From Nephrocerus scutellatus (taxonomy: Eukaryota > Arthropoda > Insecta > Diptera > Pipunculidae): a stretch of DNA of 64,000 nt. A program made the position numbers and the translations under genes. Shown one piece after another: positions 1-12,554 of the stretch. Numbering within the stretch: position 1 is the first letter of the stretch; each line of letters starts with the position of its first letter. The stretch spans positions 141,762,277 through 141,826,276 of the forward strand of contig OX352761.1 of NCBI GenBank assembly GCA_947095585.1, read 5' to 3'. The notes beneath the pieces were generated by a model, which was given only the letters and a program-made list of their open reading frames with translations, had not been told where the DNA came from and searched no databases.

Positions 1-383
1 CAATGGCGTAAGATCCATTTTTCCCAGGAAATATATTAAAGACGAGTGTGGCTATAGACCGTAATATGAATAAACGGGCTCCTAGTTTGTATTATTCGAT
101 TTAATGTCAATTGTCTAAAATTAAAATATTCCTCTATTTGTTTAAGTGTTGTTTGTTAAAAGCTCCCATTATGGATTGTGCCTGTGTTAAAAGTTATACT
201 TAAGGTTTGTGTATATGTTAAAATTTACAATTTTAGAAGCACTTTGTGCGTGAGGGACATTATATCGAGAATAGAAGACAAACAAAACAAATTTCCACAG
301 TAAAAGAACCTCATTTTTCTTAGAACTTTATTTGTTAAACAAGTAATTGTTAAAACAACATCGTTTTTCGGGTACAAACTTTT

Positions 384-715
384 ATGTATACACCGACACA
401 CACAACACACGTCACACGCATCTCCCGCGTCATATGCGCACAAAATTTCAAATCTATAGGACGAGTAAAAGTTGTTAAAAAAAGAACCTCAAATAAGTCG
501 AAAAAACCATTTTTCAACGCATTACACGTGCTACACGAGACTCGCGACACGATTCAAATGCGGAATCTCAGAAACGCCATAAGAGACTAAGCTACCCAAA
601 AAATAATTACAGCTTTCTAAGACGTGATGAAATTGGTTAAATTATTAACAAACTTTTCACGCTTAACACGTGCCACACCTTAATCGCGACACGTGTCACA
701 CGCGGAAGCTAGAAC
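384..715 (+). repeat. Dispersed satellite unit (two degenerate copies)
   Basis: Two diverged units are marked by a shared series of landmarks: an aaaatttca-type block followed by a ctctaggacg-like block, an 'aacctcaaa' block, then a run of cacacg/cgcgac motifs. The same order of blocks recurs at 11080-11475 (three better preserved units) and, inverted, at 35660-35795. Unit length is roughly 135-170 bp. The short frames that run through it on both strands are by-products of the repeat. Confidence 0.6.
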
Positions 716-2548
716 TAGTGCTAAGTGACTTTGACCAATTTAACAAAATAATTAGAAGTAATATTCGTCTTAATATAGTCATCTGTAAATGAGTTTTTGT
801 AATAAATAGAATTACCTCTTTAATTTGGGCTATCTACAATTTAGATAAATATATAGACGCTGAACAGAATAGTGGTAACTTGATAACCCACTGGACGAAA
901 ATTTAATTCGAAATACATATAGTAAAACATGACGAGGTAATAAATCAGAACAAGTTAAATATTTGATACCAACATAATGAAATTGTAAATTATTCAAATG
1001 CCCATAGGAATTTCGAGTGCTTCCATCAGCTTGCGACCAGGTCGCATAATTCTATCTATCTATCGTATAACCCCAGCTTATCATCACTAGTTGTTCTTGG
1101 TGACCCATTTCCTCAAGAAGCGCATTCCCTATGCCCGAGACTCCGTCACTCAACTGCGGTTGTAAGTAAGATGTCGTTTGGTTGAGCGATTTTACCCGCC
1201 TGTGGTACAGATTTAAAAGTACATATGCAGCGAATTCGTTACTTGTCGACCAAGAAGCAATTTCTGGTTGGTCGAACCAGAGCGGAGCGCAAAAAAATTC
1301 GCTTGCGACATAATGATCCCCTCTAGGGCCATGGTTAGTAACAATCGTTAAATTCTTGGCTCGAAAATGTATGCATCAGACGTAGATCCTCTTGTCACTC
1401 AAACCAGACATCTTTCCGTTGGCTCTCTCAAAATTTATGTCATCTTTGATTATTGCTTAATACTGGTACTTACGTTTATATTTATATTGTGGCTTAAGAG
1501 AACTTAAACGTTGCAGATCGTTTCAATGAAATAGCGCCAGCAGATATTGTTGTGTACCATGGCATCCATCCATGGCAATGCATTGCTTGATTTGAAATGG
1601 ATTCTACTTTCTTTTCCCTCTGCAAAATTAAGCACAGAGAAGATTAGCAGAATAGGGAACTTTCTTTCTTTGTTCTGTGGCGTTTGGAGTTCTATTTTTT
1701 TGCGGTTGATTTTTGTGGGAAAAATATTGCAATTGTTGCGGCGCTGCGAGCTGAGAGCAGTGACTTATTGCTTTTTTACTCTTGCACCCAAGTTCTACTT
1801 GAAGGCTTTAGTTTTTCTTATGGCCATAACTAAATACTCTTTGCACCTATTTTTCATCATAAAGGTTTTTTAACTTTCCTTAAGGTTTTTTGTTCGATTT
1901 TTCTCGATTAAGTGGGTCACAATTTTCTACATACTTTCTAAGCATTATTTTGGGACAATAAATTGAAAGTGCCAAGCTCGTGTATTCCTTTAACAAAGGA
2001 ATTATGATTGCGTAAAAAAAAGTTGTCACAGATGGTACAAAATGATTTGTTTGTTGAATTTTAGGTTAAAGTCAACCACGCTGCTGAACAACGATAAATT
2101 ATAATATTTTTTGACTATCGCATTAAACTTAAAAAAATTTGGTTTTTACTCGATATAATTTTTTTAATATTGTCTCGTATGCACGAACAATTTCTTCGAG
2201 ACTTAACATTTTCATCGAGTCGAATTATCGAATGATGACAAATTAAAACCAATGTTCACACACACATACACACACATTTACCTTCATATGTAGAAATAGG
2301 AAATATGCTGCCATAGTCTAATTGAACATTAAAAATATAATTTTAAAAGTAATTTAAACATCGTAACATGAGTGTCTATATTACACTCACATGTTCCATC
2401 CTCAAGTAGTCAACTAACACACTAACACTATATTGACACGGTCAAAACAATGGAGAGTCATTGTCTTCGACAAGTGGTACCACCACATTGCGCTACTTAA
2501 GAATGCAAACTTTAATGCTATCAAATCTTTGAACTTCCCACGACTCTC

Positions 2549-2569
2549 ATATATATATATATATATAAA
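2549..2569. repeat. AT dinucleotide microsatellite
   Basis: A short uninterrupted run of alternating A and T. No other feature is attached to it. Confidence 0.8.
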
Positions 2570-3562
2570 TGATGAGTCTTCAACAAACGAAAACATTTAT
2601 GTTTCACAAATGTTATCGATTTGTCAATTTATTATTTAATTTAAAAATTCATCTGGTCAAGTATTAATGTGACGAGTATTGGCATCAATACAAGATTGGA
2701 CATCCAACACCGACGTATTGAAAGAATGTTAAATAGTAAGGGACTCTTCTCAGTATCGTGGTATTAAATCTGATAACGAAATCAATCCCGAAATGTTGCC
2801 TATTACTGTTTCTTTGGGCTGAGAAGATACCTAAAGTCTACTACTAAGACCTTTTATGCTCTACGCCGCGCTGAAACAAGGACTCAATTTTCTTCATAGT
2901 AATGGCATAAAAGTAAAACAAATTTTTGTCTTGAATTTTTACATTTTTTCACTCGCGCTCTTTGAAAATTCTAATCGAAAGTAATATAGAAAATATTAAG
3001 CCGTGAACTAGACCTTCTCTTATGAAAAGAACAAAGTGCAATTTTCTAAGCTAATATGCAAAATGCAAATATATTGCTTATATACTAAGGCAAAGAATAA
3101 CCCCTTCACTTTAAGTACAATTATACTTTGGCTTTGGTTAATACGAGTACAATTTGAATTTTGCACAGAATGCATTGAGATCGTGTGTGCATATCAAAAA
3201 TTTAACAACGCTAGAAATAAACCAGATTTTCGAAATTAAATCCATAGAAAAAAATTGTATAAGCCATATACAATCTAACTCAAAATTGGGAGAATTCTGC
3301 GTTGAATTTGATTTGACCATTCGTCCGTTCAGAGCGTTAGCCAGTCAGATACATTAAAGCACTATACATCTGCAATAGACAGATCTCGCTTCTACTTAGT
3401 CCCAAGCAAACTACCTCAATATAAAACGACTTCGACTTCTCAATACTCGTATGCTTCTAAGTGCAGCCATAAAAGAAGTAAATGGATGTTAGTGTGAACC
3501 TTTACTACGAAACGCCTCGCAGTGGTAGTGCTGCACAAAGCAATGACTCAAACTGAAAAGGG

Positions 3563-3600
3563 TATAAATGGTTCGTGCTCCCAAGTTTTTGCTCAATCAT
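3563..3600 (+). promoter_or_regulatory. TATA/Inr core promoter
   Basis: TATAAAT starts at 3563 and an initiator-like TCAATC starts at 3593, placing the presumed +1 A at 3595, 32 bp downstream of the TATA box. That spacing is standard for fly TATA/Inr promoters. Downstream is a leader with CAA-rich tracts, which fits an untranslated leader. Confidence 0.55.
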
Positions 3601-4085
3601 TTGTTACTAGCTTAACTGTGTTGTGCCGCTTATCAGTGGATCGTGTTTTGTTTACCGATCGTCTATCCTAGAGAATCTATTTCAGATTATATTCAGTTTT
3701 CCAGCTAAAAAAATACCAAGACATAAGGCCTCGTTGCCAATAAATCGTGCGAGGAAAACAAAATTTTGTGAATTTCGGCAATTCGAAACAATTCGAAACA
3801 ACAACAACAAAACGATAACCAACTATAAGTGATGGCTTGTACGTAATGTCAATCTGAACTCAATCTAATCTGAACTTAAGTGCAGCAGTAGCGAGAGTGC
3901 AAAACACCAACCAACAACTCAACCACAACTGCAGACTAATTGCGACGTCCTTTGCATACTTAATCACAACAATAACAAAACAAATCATTGATCTCTGGAG
4001 CATTTCCCAATCGATAACATTTTTGTATCAACAAAAAAGAAAAAACCAAAAACTTGCGATCATGAATAATTGTGAGCCAGCAAAG
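3595..4085 (+). other. Candidate first exon (5' UTR plus 8 codons)
   Basis: After the promoter at 3563 comes a ~467-nt leader rich in A and CAA repeats, containing a four-codon upstream ORF at 3832. An ATG at 4062 opens MNNCEPAK and then meets a plausible donor, AAAG|GTGAAT, after 4085 in phase 0. Reading through, the frame stops five codons later, which supports splicing rather than a longer exon. I cannot identify the continuing exons downstream, so the gene is unknown; they may lie far away or be very short. Confidence 0.35.
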
Positions 4086-5973
4086 GTGAATTATAATTGA
4101 AATCACTCCTTTATTATATATACTTTTTTCGTTGGGATAGCCTCGTGCTATTTTTTTAAGTATCTACTACATGCATTCTTAAATTTAAAAAATTTGACAA
4201 AATGAACTTATATGATCGGTGGGGGTTTATATTGCGCATACGACGTGGGATTAAAGAACTATTTTATGAATGTGGCGTGGAAAGTCTGCAAAAATTTTGA
4301 AAACTTCTTTTCTCTTGAAATTTTTTTAGAATATGAAGTAATATTATTTTTTGTGGGCTTATAATTTTGTTTTGTATATTAAAAGAATATTTAAGGAAAA
4401 TAAATTGCTACATTTTACCACCTTAAAGCCCAGCTGAAATACTAAAATGACCTTCCGATAACAATTTCAGAAGAACCAAATTGAAACTTTGCACGTTAAT
4501 AGAAATTTAAAAACGTTTGAACTCCTTGTTAAGAATCAATTAACATTAAACTAAGATTTATGAAACACTTTCACTTTTGAGAGACCATGAGTAAAGGGTC
4601 AACTAATAAGGTATACGTGTATACTTATGTATGTACGATATAAGACAACCCAAATGAAACGTTTGTTAACGTGAAAGTGTAAACACGCTATACAGATTGG
4701 TCCACAGATCAACAACTACTGCCACCCACTTTAAAGCACAGGTATGTGCTCATGAGCCCACGGATCAGCTCGTTCACGAACTAGTCTGAAAGCAACCAGC
4801 AGCTATTCTTACAAGCACATGAATACATATTCGAAGAAAGTACGGATATGTTTCGTGAATCATATCTTTTCGATTTTTGCACTTAGAGTGACCCAGTTTG
4901 TTGCATTATTATTGTTATTATTGCGAACATACTTTTCGACCGAGTCAGCGCACATATAAGCAATAGGTTAATTTCAGTTATCAAGCAGCCGCATAACGGT
5001 GTGTACTGTACTTACCAACCAATATTTTACACTGAACTTAGAAGACCCTTAACAAATGACGCCATTAGCATCCACCTATTCATTAAACTATTTATTTTGT
5101 TATTAAAACTTAACACAACTGTGGACAAATAACCCCAGTGCTTTTTGAAATTTTTATCGAACATAAATAACTACAATGTCTTAGCGGTTAGTTTATCCGA
5201 TTCATACTCACTGTACAGTTTCGTAATGGCCGCGTGGCATTCGTCACAAGAACAACGGATTTTACGATCACATTGGTAACTCACGTTTCGAACTTAATTT
5301 CTTGTATACCATCTTGCGTAGTGCTTTGTATTTGCAACCAGTCTCGTTTATGTAAATAAAATACACAAATTTGCATAAGATCAGCGGATTATATTTCAAG
5401 TTGCGCTTTTTGTTTCATAACAATTCTAATTGTTGTTGTACGTAGCATGAACTTCATGTTCAAAAGTAGTTAAATATCAAACAAAAGCCACGCCGATTAA
5501 AATCAGTTTGCCCCTTGTAGCTCCAAAACAGGAAAAAGTGCGTCAAGAATTGGCACCAGTGAATAACCATACACACTCCTCCTTCTATCCCCTATAACAA
5601 TTAAATAAAATTCTTTTAACAAAAAAAAAATAGAACGTGAAATCACATGTACATATAACTCTAAGAAATGTTACATGTCTCTATATGTGTGTAGTAAACC
5701 CAGAATTATGTAGGCATTGTGGGTGGTTCAGTGTAATATAAGACTAAAAAATCTGTCTTGTAAGAAATGTAATGTACATGTATTGAGAAGGAAACGTAAA
5801 AAGTTTTGTCTACCTGTGTCAATTTAGCTAAGACGGAAATGGTAATGGTATATAACATATGCTTTGCGCAGCTTAACCAAACTTCTTTATTTATGTATCT
5901 TTTGTAATAATAATCTTTGCTTAAGTTTCCCTTATGAATGAAATAATTATAAACAAATTATTGTGACAATCAA

Positions 5974-6727
5974 AATTCATATCCACAAAAAGATTAAGAT
6001 GAAAAAATTATCTGATTTTCCGATTTGGGGCAGGAATATACGTTTCTTTTATTTGAAAATATATTGTATTGTAGTCTTTATATTAATTATATGGTATTTC
6101 GATGGATAAATTATAGACTTTTCTTAATTATTTTATACATTAAATTATATTTAATAACCGCATATTTTTATTTTAATTAACTGTTTTGGAACATAATTAT
6201 AAATTAAGTAGACTAGGTAATGTGTTTTTTGTAATTCTTTTTTTTTTATTTTTTTTTTGTTTTTAAAAAATATTTTTGGTTGTTGAAAATGGTGCACAAC
6301 ACCGAAATAACCGGTTATTATGTATAATTTTATATATATAATAATAAAGAAATTCATATCCACAAAAAGATTAAGATGAAAAAATTATCTGATTTTCCGA
6401 TTTGGGGCAGGAATATACGTTTGTTTTATTTGAAAATATATTGTATTGTAGTCTTTATATTAATTATATGGTATTTCGATGGATAAATTATAGACTTTTC
6501 TTAATTATTTTATACATTAAATTATATTTAATAACCGCATATTTTTATTTTAATTAACTGTTTTGGAACATAATTATAAATTAAGTAGACTAGGTAATGT
6601 GTTTTTTGTAATTCTTTTTTTTTATTTTTTTTTTGTTTTTAAAAAATATTTTTGGTTGTTGAAAATGGTGCACAACACCGAAATAACCGGTTATTATGTA
6701 TAATTTTATATATATAATAATTAAGAA
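5974..6727 (+). repeat. 377-bp direct tandem duplication
   Basis: A block beginning aattcatatccacaaaaag at 5974 recurs at 6351, a period of 377 bp. Reading the two copies side by side I see one clear substitution (cgtttcttt versus cgtttgttt) and otherwise near identity, including homopolymer runs. Each copy contains the palindrome AATAACCGGTTATT. The near identity in AT-rich non-coding DNA points to a recent duplication, or to an assembly artefact. Confidence 0.9.
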
Positions 6728-8149
6728 AAGTCTATATTTGTTGTTTTCCAAGGCTGTTTTTTCTCTGACATTAATCTTTATTTAATCTTTAATTAATCTT
6801 TCACATTTTCATTAATGAACTCATTATTTTGATGGAACAGAAAATGTTGATGTAAATTCTCTAATCGCAGACACACATGTTTGTATAAAATCGGGCTTTA
6901 GGAAGTGGATTAAAAATTGATCACAAGGTTTGAGCAGCCACAAGCACAGAAGCACGACATCCGGACGCGAAGTTAATATAGATAATTATATAAAAAATAA
7001 GGATCTTTAACCCTGCATTACTTACCTATTGACCTTACAGATATAAATTGAAATCAGCAATTATAACCAACTTTTTATCAGTATCGAATAGCTGAAGTAG
7101 CGAATTCGCTGCATGATTCAAAACCACGCCTTTCCTTATGTTGTGATAAAATTTGTATGGCGCGAATTTAAGCGTGCCTTGAATGATGTAGCGAATCCAC
7201 GCGGTTGTCTTACAACTGGGATCCGGAGCTAGCCGTCGACGGGTAAGAGAGAGCAAGCAGACTAACTTCACAGTTTGTTGTTCTTGTCAAATTTGTTTCG
7301 GAGTTGGCGTTCTATTTGCAAAGCATTCAGCACGAAAACCCTGTCACTTTGACCGATTACCCATGACTATGCTTTCGGGTTTGGTTTGAACTAATCGAAA
7401 GAGGCATAAATAACTCTGACGATTTAAGGTCTTTTTAAGTATATACAGTTATATACTTTTACATGAAAATGAAATGAAATATAAATCGTTGATCGCGCGC
7501 GATCGCAACTAAGGCATACGTAAGATGAAAACGAAGAAACACCTATGATAATTAAACATTCACTTTAATCTTCATTAGAACATACGAGTACTTATATGTG
7601 TTTCTCTCTAGTAATCATGCAAATTCCATTGCTTAGCTAGTTTAAATTCAACACTATTCGTCGTTTATTTCCATCATTGAACTGCAGAACGTGCAACGTG
7701 AAATATGCATGCATAAATTATGAACATCCAGAACAACCCCAACATTAACACAGAAACCAATCAATCAAAAACAGAGTATTGTACTTTCCTCTAAACATAA
7801 GAACCTTTATTTTTACTTGATATTACTCGTATTTGACTCGAAGTTTCTGGACGCATTTTGCATTTCCTTTCTTCAGTAAATCGTCTACTAAATTCACCTA
7901 CACCAGCTATAGAGTACAGTCAATACATTGGATTGCATTTTCTATGAATTTCTTTTAAGAACTGAATCTAACGCACCACCTGCCTGCCTATCCGCATGGA
8001 TTAATGTTTCTTACGCTCTCTACGGCAAATCGCTCACAATTAATATTCATATTTAATACCAAAGTAATGCTGGGCTTGATTGTCCATATGTAGGATCACC
8101 ATTTTTCATTTGATTTGCACTCGAAAAAAAAATTGCCACACGCAGCAAT

Positions 8150-8365
8150 TTTTATTAAATTCTCTATATTAACATCGCGTCGGCGTGTGTTTGTCTGTCG
8201 GTGGCTGTCTGGTGGAATCTTTTGGTCAATTTGTAACCCACTTTCTAAAGCCCAATTTTATTCAAACTTTGCACATATGTATATATTCGATGACAACACT
8301 TTCTATTAAAATTTGGAAGGGATCGGGCCCCAGGACCAAGGAGCTTCCATACAAATTTTTTTTAA
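8150..8365 (+). repeat. Dispersed ACACATGTGT-type repeat, copy A
   Basis: The copy opens with aattctctatattaac, continues with a GT/CTGTCTG-rich segment, then the core 'aacccactttctaaagccc', then 'gatgacaacactttctatta' followed by a GC-rich box. The same ordered blocks occur at 23045-23215, 23553-23760, 59160-59475 (plus) and 48425-48775 (minus), with partial copies at 6860-7000 and 49560-49665. Confidence 0.7.
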
Positions 8366-8745
8366 ATTACATGAAAAGTTATGAAATTACATTTACATGA
8401 AAAATTGCAATTTCTATGAGTTGTTTTTTTATAAGCGAATCGGAGACAGTTAACAGCAGAATCGGCGAAAAATTTTGCCGTGTGCAAATCGAACGCGTCA
8501 AGTGTTTTGGTGCTGCTGCTCGCAAGCTTGACTAGCCTACATACCTAGTACCTATATCCCTCCCATTTTAATACTTGAATTAATTAAGCAGCGTTTCGAT
8601 TCTTACAACTTGCTGCCGCAGAAGCGTATTTATTGTCTGCTAAACTTTTATTCGATTTATTATGTGTTCGTTCAGCGTTAAAAATCTACATATTTTATAT
8701 ATAATGTATTCCGAGAACACTAAACGGGCTGAAGCTGATAGAAAC

Positions 8746-10034
8746 ATGCATGTTACATTTGTAAAACAGAAAGGTTCAAATAGGTGTAAAGATAAGTCGA
8801 TTTTCAAACGATCATTGACTTAGAGTCTGTTGGGACATGAATAAATAGAGTGTTTCTGCGCCAAGTACAACTTCGTAATTGACCGCTATATACACTGTGA
8901 TCTTCATGAAAAATTAAACTTTAATATTGAACTCTAAGAATTAAAAGCAAATTAATAAAATATTCCGTTTCGCAGATTCTCACTGTAATACTAATAGCAA
9001 TTAATTGCTATATGAGCTGTGGTGCCGCTCTTCGAAAGACACCAAAAGTCTACAACGCGCTTATCACGACAGATGATAATCTGACTTCAAGCCGAGCATA
9101 TCCAGTTATTCAGCCGACGATTCACGAAACAGGAATCGCTCACTTTCCATTTGGTCCATACAATCCATATGGCTTCTACAGTCCACCGGCACTGAGATTC
9201 GGCCCGGGTATCGCTCCGGGACTTATATCGAGGGAACAACAGGTAGATCCACAGCATAATATATCTAAAAATGTATTTCTAATCAACTTTTACATACTAT
9301 AGCTACCGTACCCCTTGCAACAATCACAATTAACACCACAACATCCCCAAATACCTAATTTCCAAGGCTATCCACAGTCGCAGAATTTTCCTCCTCCACA
9401 CCAACTACCACCATCAGCACCAGGACTTGAACAACAGCCACAAGCCGAGCAACCAATAGAAAATAAAAACGTACCCAAATCGGAACCTCCATCTGGTCCT
9501 TCACCATCGGCAATGCAGCAGATTCCGAATTACATGCCTGTGCAGGAGAATCGTCCTCATCAAATGATGCCTACTGAGAAGCAGCTAGTACCGTTAAACG
9601 AATTTGGTCCGCCTCCGTCGCTTATTCCCCTCTCAAATTTTGGAACTAGAATTGGAAATCCTCTAAATTTGCCTCCTTATGCCTACAATAACTATCCCCT
9701 CATCTATGAGCCTTCCAATGGATACCCTGATCAATATTTGCCAGCCTACGACTTCTTTCCACATCACACCTTCAGCATGAGACCACCATCACTACCACCA
9801 AAAAAATCCACACCAACGACAGCGGCAACAGAGGTAAATGTGCCAGCTTCGAAACCCATCAGTAAAACAGATGTTGAGTCGCCGAAAAAGGAAGAGGAAC
9901 CAGTACCAGAATCAACTGAAATGACTTTTCCCAGTTTTGAAAGTATACGAAATGGTGTTGAGAGTAAAAACAGTGCAGTACCCGATGTCCCGCCACCGCC
10001 AATACCTTCAGGTGGCAAATCGACGGAAGCCTAA
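8746..10034 (+). CDS. Secreted Pro/Gln-rich protein, unrecognised
   Basis: Three exons in agreement of phase: 8746-8760, 8976-9242 and 9303-10034, giving 337 residues. Exon 1 encodes only MHVTF before the donor GTAAAA; exon 2 enters in phase 0 after TTTCGCAG and supplies a hydrophobic stretch (ILTVILIAINCY), so the two together form a signal peptide split by an intron. The second intron is only 60 bp. The mature chain is low complexity: rich in Pro, Gln and Asn, with Tyr/Phe-Pro motifs in the middle and a Lys/Glu/Ser-rich C-terminus ending in a Pro run. No folded domain is visible. An upstream TATATAA at 8698 lies 48 bp before the ATG. Composition suggests an extracellular matrix, eggshell or cuticle-like role, but that is inference only. 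If exon 1 is wrong, translation could begin at 9012, without the signal peptide. Confidence 0.7.
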
Positions 10035-10809
10035 TTTAGATATCAGGAACTGTCGTTGTTGTGTGTGTGTTTTTTTTTTCAAATAATTTCAGTAAGGTTG
10101 ATATATTATTACTAAATAATTAACCCAATCCAATACCCGCTTTTAACTTATTCCATGTATTTATACACTTAAATATATTGATATAGTAACTACATAGATT
10201 GTGCAATATTTATTGCAAATGCATTAATGTATTTTATTATTATTTGGTTTATTGTTCTTTCTTTTTCAACAATGACTTACTAAATACATACATATGTATT
10301 ATGTAAGCTCGTGCTTCTACTGTTGGTAGATGATAGATGATGCTAACTACATTTTTAAGTAATCTGTAATAATCTGTAGTAATCAGATAATATAATGTTT
10401 ACTATTTATCCTTAAAGACCGAGAGCGCCAACGAAGACTCCAAGGCCTTATAATGATCCCCCCAAAGACCCCCTAAAAGACCAGCAAAATGTATAAGAAA
10501 AATCACTTTAGCTAAAGCAAAATATTTTAAAGCTTTAACATAAGCAAAAGTTGTATTTATTTAAACTATTCACTACAACAACGAAGCTTTATTTCGTTTC
10601 GAACTGATTAAGTCGCAACTTTCGTTGCATGCTAAAAGTTTGCCCTCAACGCGCTTAAAGAAGTATAACTTCAAAAAATTAAAAAGTTTTATTTCAAGAC
10701 ATTTAAAGCTTCATAGCGAAAAAGGGGAAAAAATGTATGAAACATTAATTAGGAAATAAATATTTCGAACTGGGTTCGTAAACAAGAAAAGTGTCATACT
10801 AATTAAAGC

Positions 10810-10845
10810 TATAAAAGTGATAGGGCAATTCACAAACACTCAGTG
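10810..10845 (+). promoter_or_regulatory. Orphan TATA/Inr promoter
   Basis: TATAAAAG starts at 10810 and TCAGTG starts at 10840, putting +1 at 10842, 32 bp away. This matches the spacing of the promoter of the gene at 12613 (TATA 12555, Inr 12585). The leader that follows resembles that gene's leader around a shared TCTACGA, but where the neighbour has ATG this one has AAG (10856). From that AAG a 41-codon frame stays open to 10981, with a hydrophobic start. Confidence 0.5.
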
Positions 10846-11079
10846 CATATCTACGAAGTTACGGTATGTTGCGAATATTGTGACATCGGCTTTCGTTACA
10901 ATGTGGTGTTGCTGGAGCAGTGTAGTAGGTGATCGTTATCGCCACATGATAAGAAATTATTTTTTGAATCTTTATGTTTAATGCCAATGTCTCAACTTAT
11001 TTACTTGATACTGAAATGAGGTCGTTTGAAAGGTGGTTAATAAGGAACTCAAAGAAGGGGAACAACATTTGACCAATCA

Positions 11080-11475
11080 CACGCGCCACACGTGACTCGG
11101 GGATATCAAAATTGCCCCCTGACATTGAGCTGCTCACAAAAATTTCAGCTCTCTAGGTCGTGTGAAAGGTGGTTAGGAAGGACCTCAAACAACGAGAAAA
11201 TGACCACACTTCCACCCATTACACGCACCAAATGCGAAACGCGACACACGCGGAATATAAATAATGCTATTTCGAACTTAGACACAAAATTTCAGCTCTC
11301 TAGGTCGTTTAAAGTTAATAAGAACCTCAAAGAAGTCAAAAAAAAAATTCGACCAATCACTCGCGCCACACGCGTCACACGCGGGATAACAAAACTGCCC
11401 CCTGACATTGAGCTGCTCACAAAATTTCAGCTCTCTAGGTCGTGTGAAAGGTGGTTTCAAAAGACCTCAAATGGT
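11080..11475 (+). repeat. Satellite array, three units
   Basis: The block ttcagctctctaggtcg occurs at 11144, 11291 and 11426, spacings 147 and 135 bp. Each unit also has 'aacctcaaa'-type, 'accaatcac/acacgcgcc' and 'tgccccctgacattgagc' blocks, the last present in units one and three. Related units lie at 384-715 and 35660-35795. Confidence 0.8.
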
Positions 11476-11727
11476 CGAATATACAGACAGACATTTTCAG
11501 TCTTCTACTCTTCAGGCAAGTGTAATTCGTGAGACGTCACAGAGAAGAAGGAGACAGGTTAACAGCATGGGCAATTATTACCTATAACCGATTTCCAAAA
11601 CGCATAAAAGATAGCTTTGATCGGAAAAGGTCCACTATTACTGCTATAACTTGCTATCTCGTTTATCCGCCATTAGTTTTCAGTCAATTTAAAATACCAG
11701 AAAAATGTAGAGTCATAACAACCAGCC

Positions 11728-11900
11728 ACACACAGCACAGCCCAGCACAGCTCAGCAGAGGTTTTTAGAGCACACAAATAGACTAAAGTCCGCAAAATGT
11801 GAAAGTGAGTCATTAAGTATAACATTGTGTGCCATATAAACCTGTGCTGTGCTGGGCTGTGCTGTGCTAGACTGTGCTGTGCTAGGCTGTGCTGCGCTCA
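11728..11900. repeat. GCTGTG inverted and tandem repeat
   Basis: CAGCACAGCCCAGCACAGC on the left is the exact reverse complement of GCTGTGCTGGGCTGTGCTG on the right, about 90 bp apart, so the strand could form a ~20-bp stem. The right arm is then followed by a short tandem of a CTGTGCTGTGCTAG-type 15-bp unit. No coding function is apparent. Confidence 0.7.
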
Positions 11901-12554
11901 ATGTGCGCTAAGCCTTATCCGGTTAGTAGCATAGTGTGACTTTTGTATCCGAACTATGTTTATAAAATACATCTGAGTGTATCCGGATAGTAGCATAGTT
12001 TTAAGCTTTTGTCTATTTTTTCATCCGCCTAAAATTGCGTAACAAAATAAAACTGTCCGTGTGTAGTAGTGCTGCTGATTACTTTTACAGGAGCGCGTAA
12101 TATAATTATTTATTGTGTATGTCTAATTCTACCCGCTTCGTGAGCCTATCATATAACATTACTAAATAATTAACCATAACTGGTAATCCATAAACTATTG
12201 AACCCGATTAGTTTCTTTGAGCTGTAACATTTCTATTCGTTAATGACAAATAACTTTAAAAATCAACCCAATCCTCCAAACCCCGCAAGCGCGCTTCCAT
12301 TAAACACATTATCCATTTCCTTATCACTGCAAATGTAAACATTTGTGTGTTTGCGTCAGGCCCCACTCTACCCCCCCCACATTACTGTTGAACTTTCGCT
12401 TTTCGCAGTAGAATCAAACTCTGGATATGAAATTATGCAGTTTTGCTTTCATTTCAAGAGCAACAAGATGTTAAAACGCCCATCATAGCATCAGGACCAA
12501 ATTTCTAGATAAGAAATACAAATATGTACATAGCAGAGAATTATCAAAATTCCA

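Larger units (their letters stand above)
1..3562. other. Intergenic stretch, no supported gene
   Basis: No open frame here has splice signals, a recognisable domain or coding-like composition. It holds a satellite-type repeat at about 384-715 and an AT microsatellite near 2549-2569. The 108-codon frame at 1547-1873 is hydrophobic and unlike any family I know; I do not call it. Confidence 0.6.
4086..8745. other. Non-coding stretch with repeats
   Basis: No gene is supported. It contains the 377-bp tandem duplication (5974-6727), a partial copy of the dispersed ACACATGTGT-type repeat (about 6860-7000, minus), and a fuller copy at 8150-8365. A 78-codon minus-strand frame at 7035-7271 has no recognisable motif and adjoins the repeat; I treat it as repeat sequence. 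Confidence 0.5.
10035..12554. other. Intergenic stretch with promoter and repeats
   Basis: Between the two secreted-protein genes lie an isolated TATA/Inr promoter (10810-10845), a three-unit satellite array (11080-11475) and a GCTGTG-type inverted and tandem repeat (11728-11900). The 146-codon frame at 11092-11532 is the translation of the satellite array and is not a gene. Confidence 0.6.

Noticed and set aside
1547..1873. 108-codon plus-strand frame
   Set aside because: Hydrophobic and Phe/Leu-rich translation of T-rich DNA, no promoter, splice or domain support.
7035..7271. 78-codon minus-strand frame
   Set aside because: Adjacent to a dispersed repeat, no motif recognised.
11092..11532. 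146-codon plus-strand frame
   Set aside because: It is the translation of the three-unit satellite; the repeated QLSRS peptides follow the DNA period.
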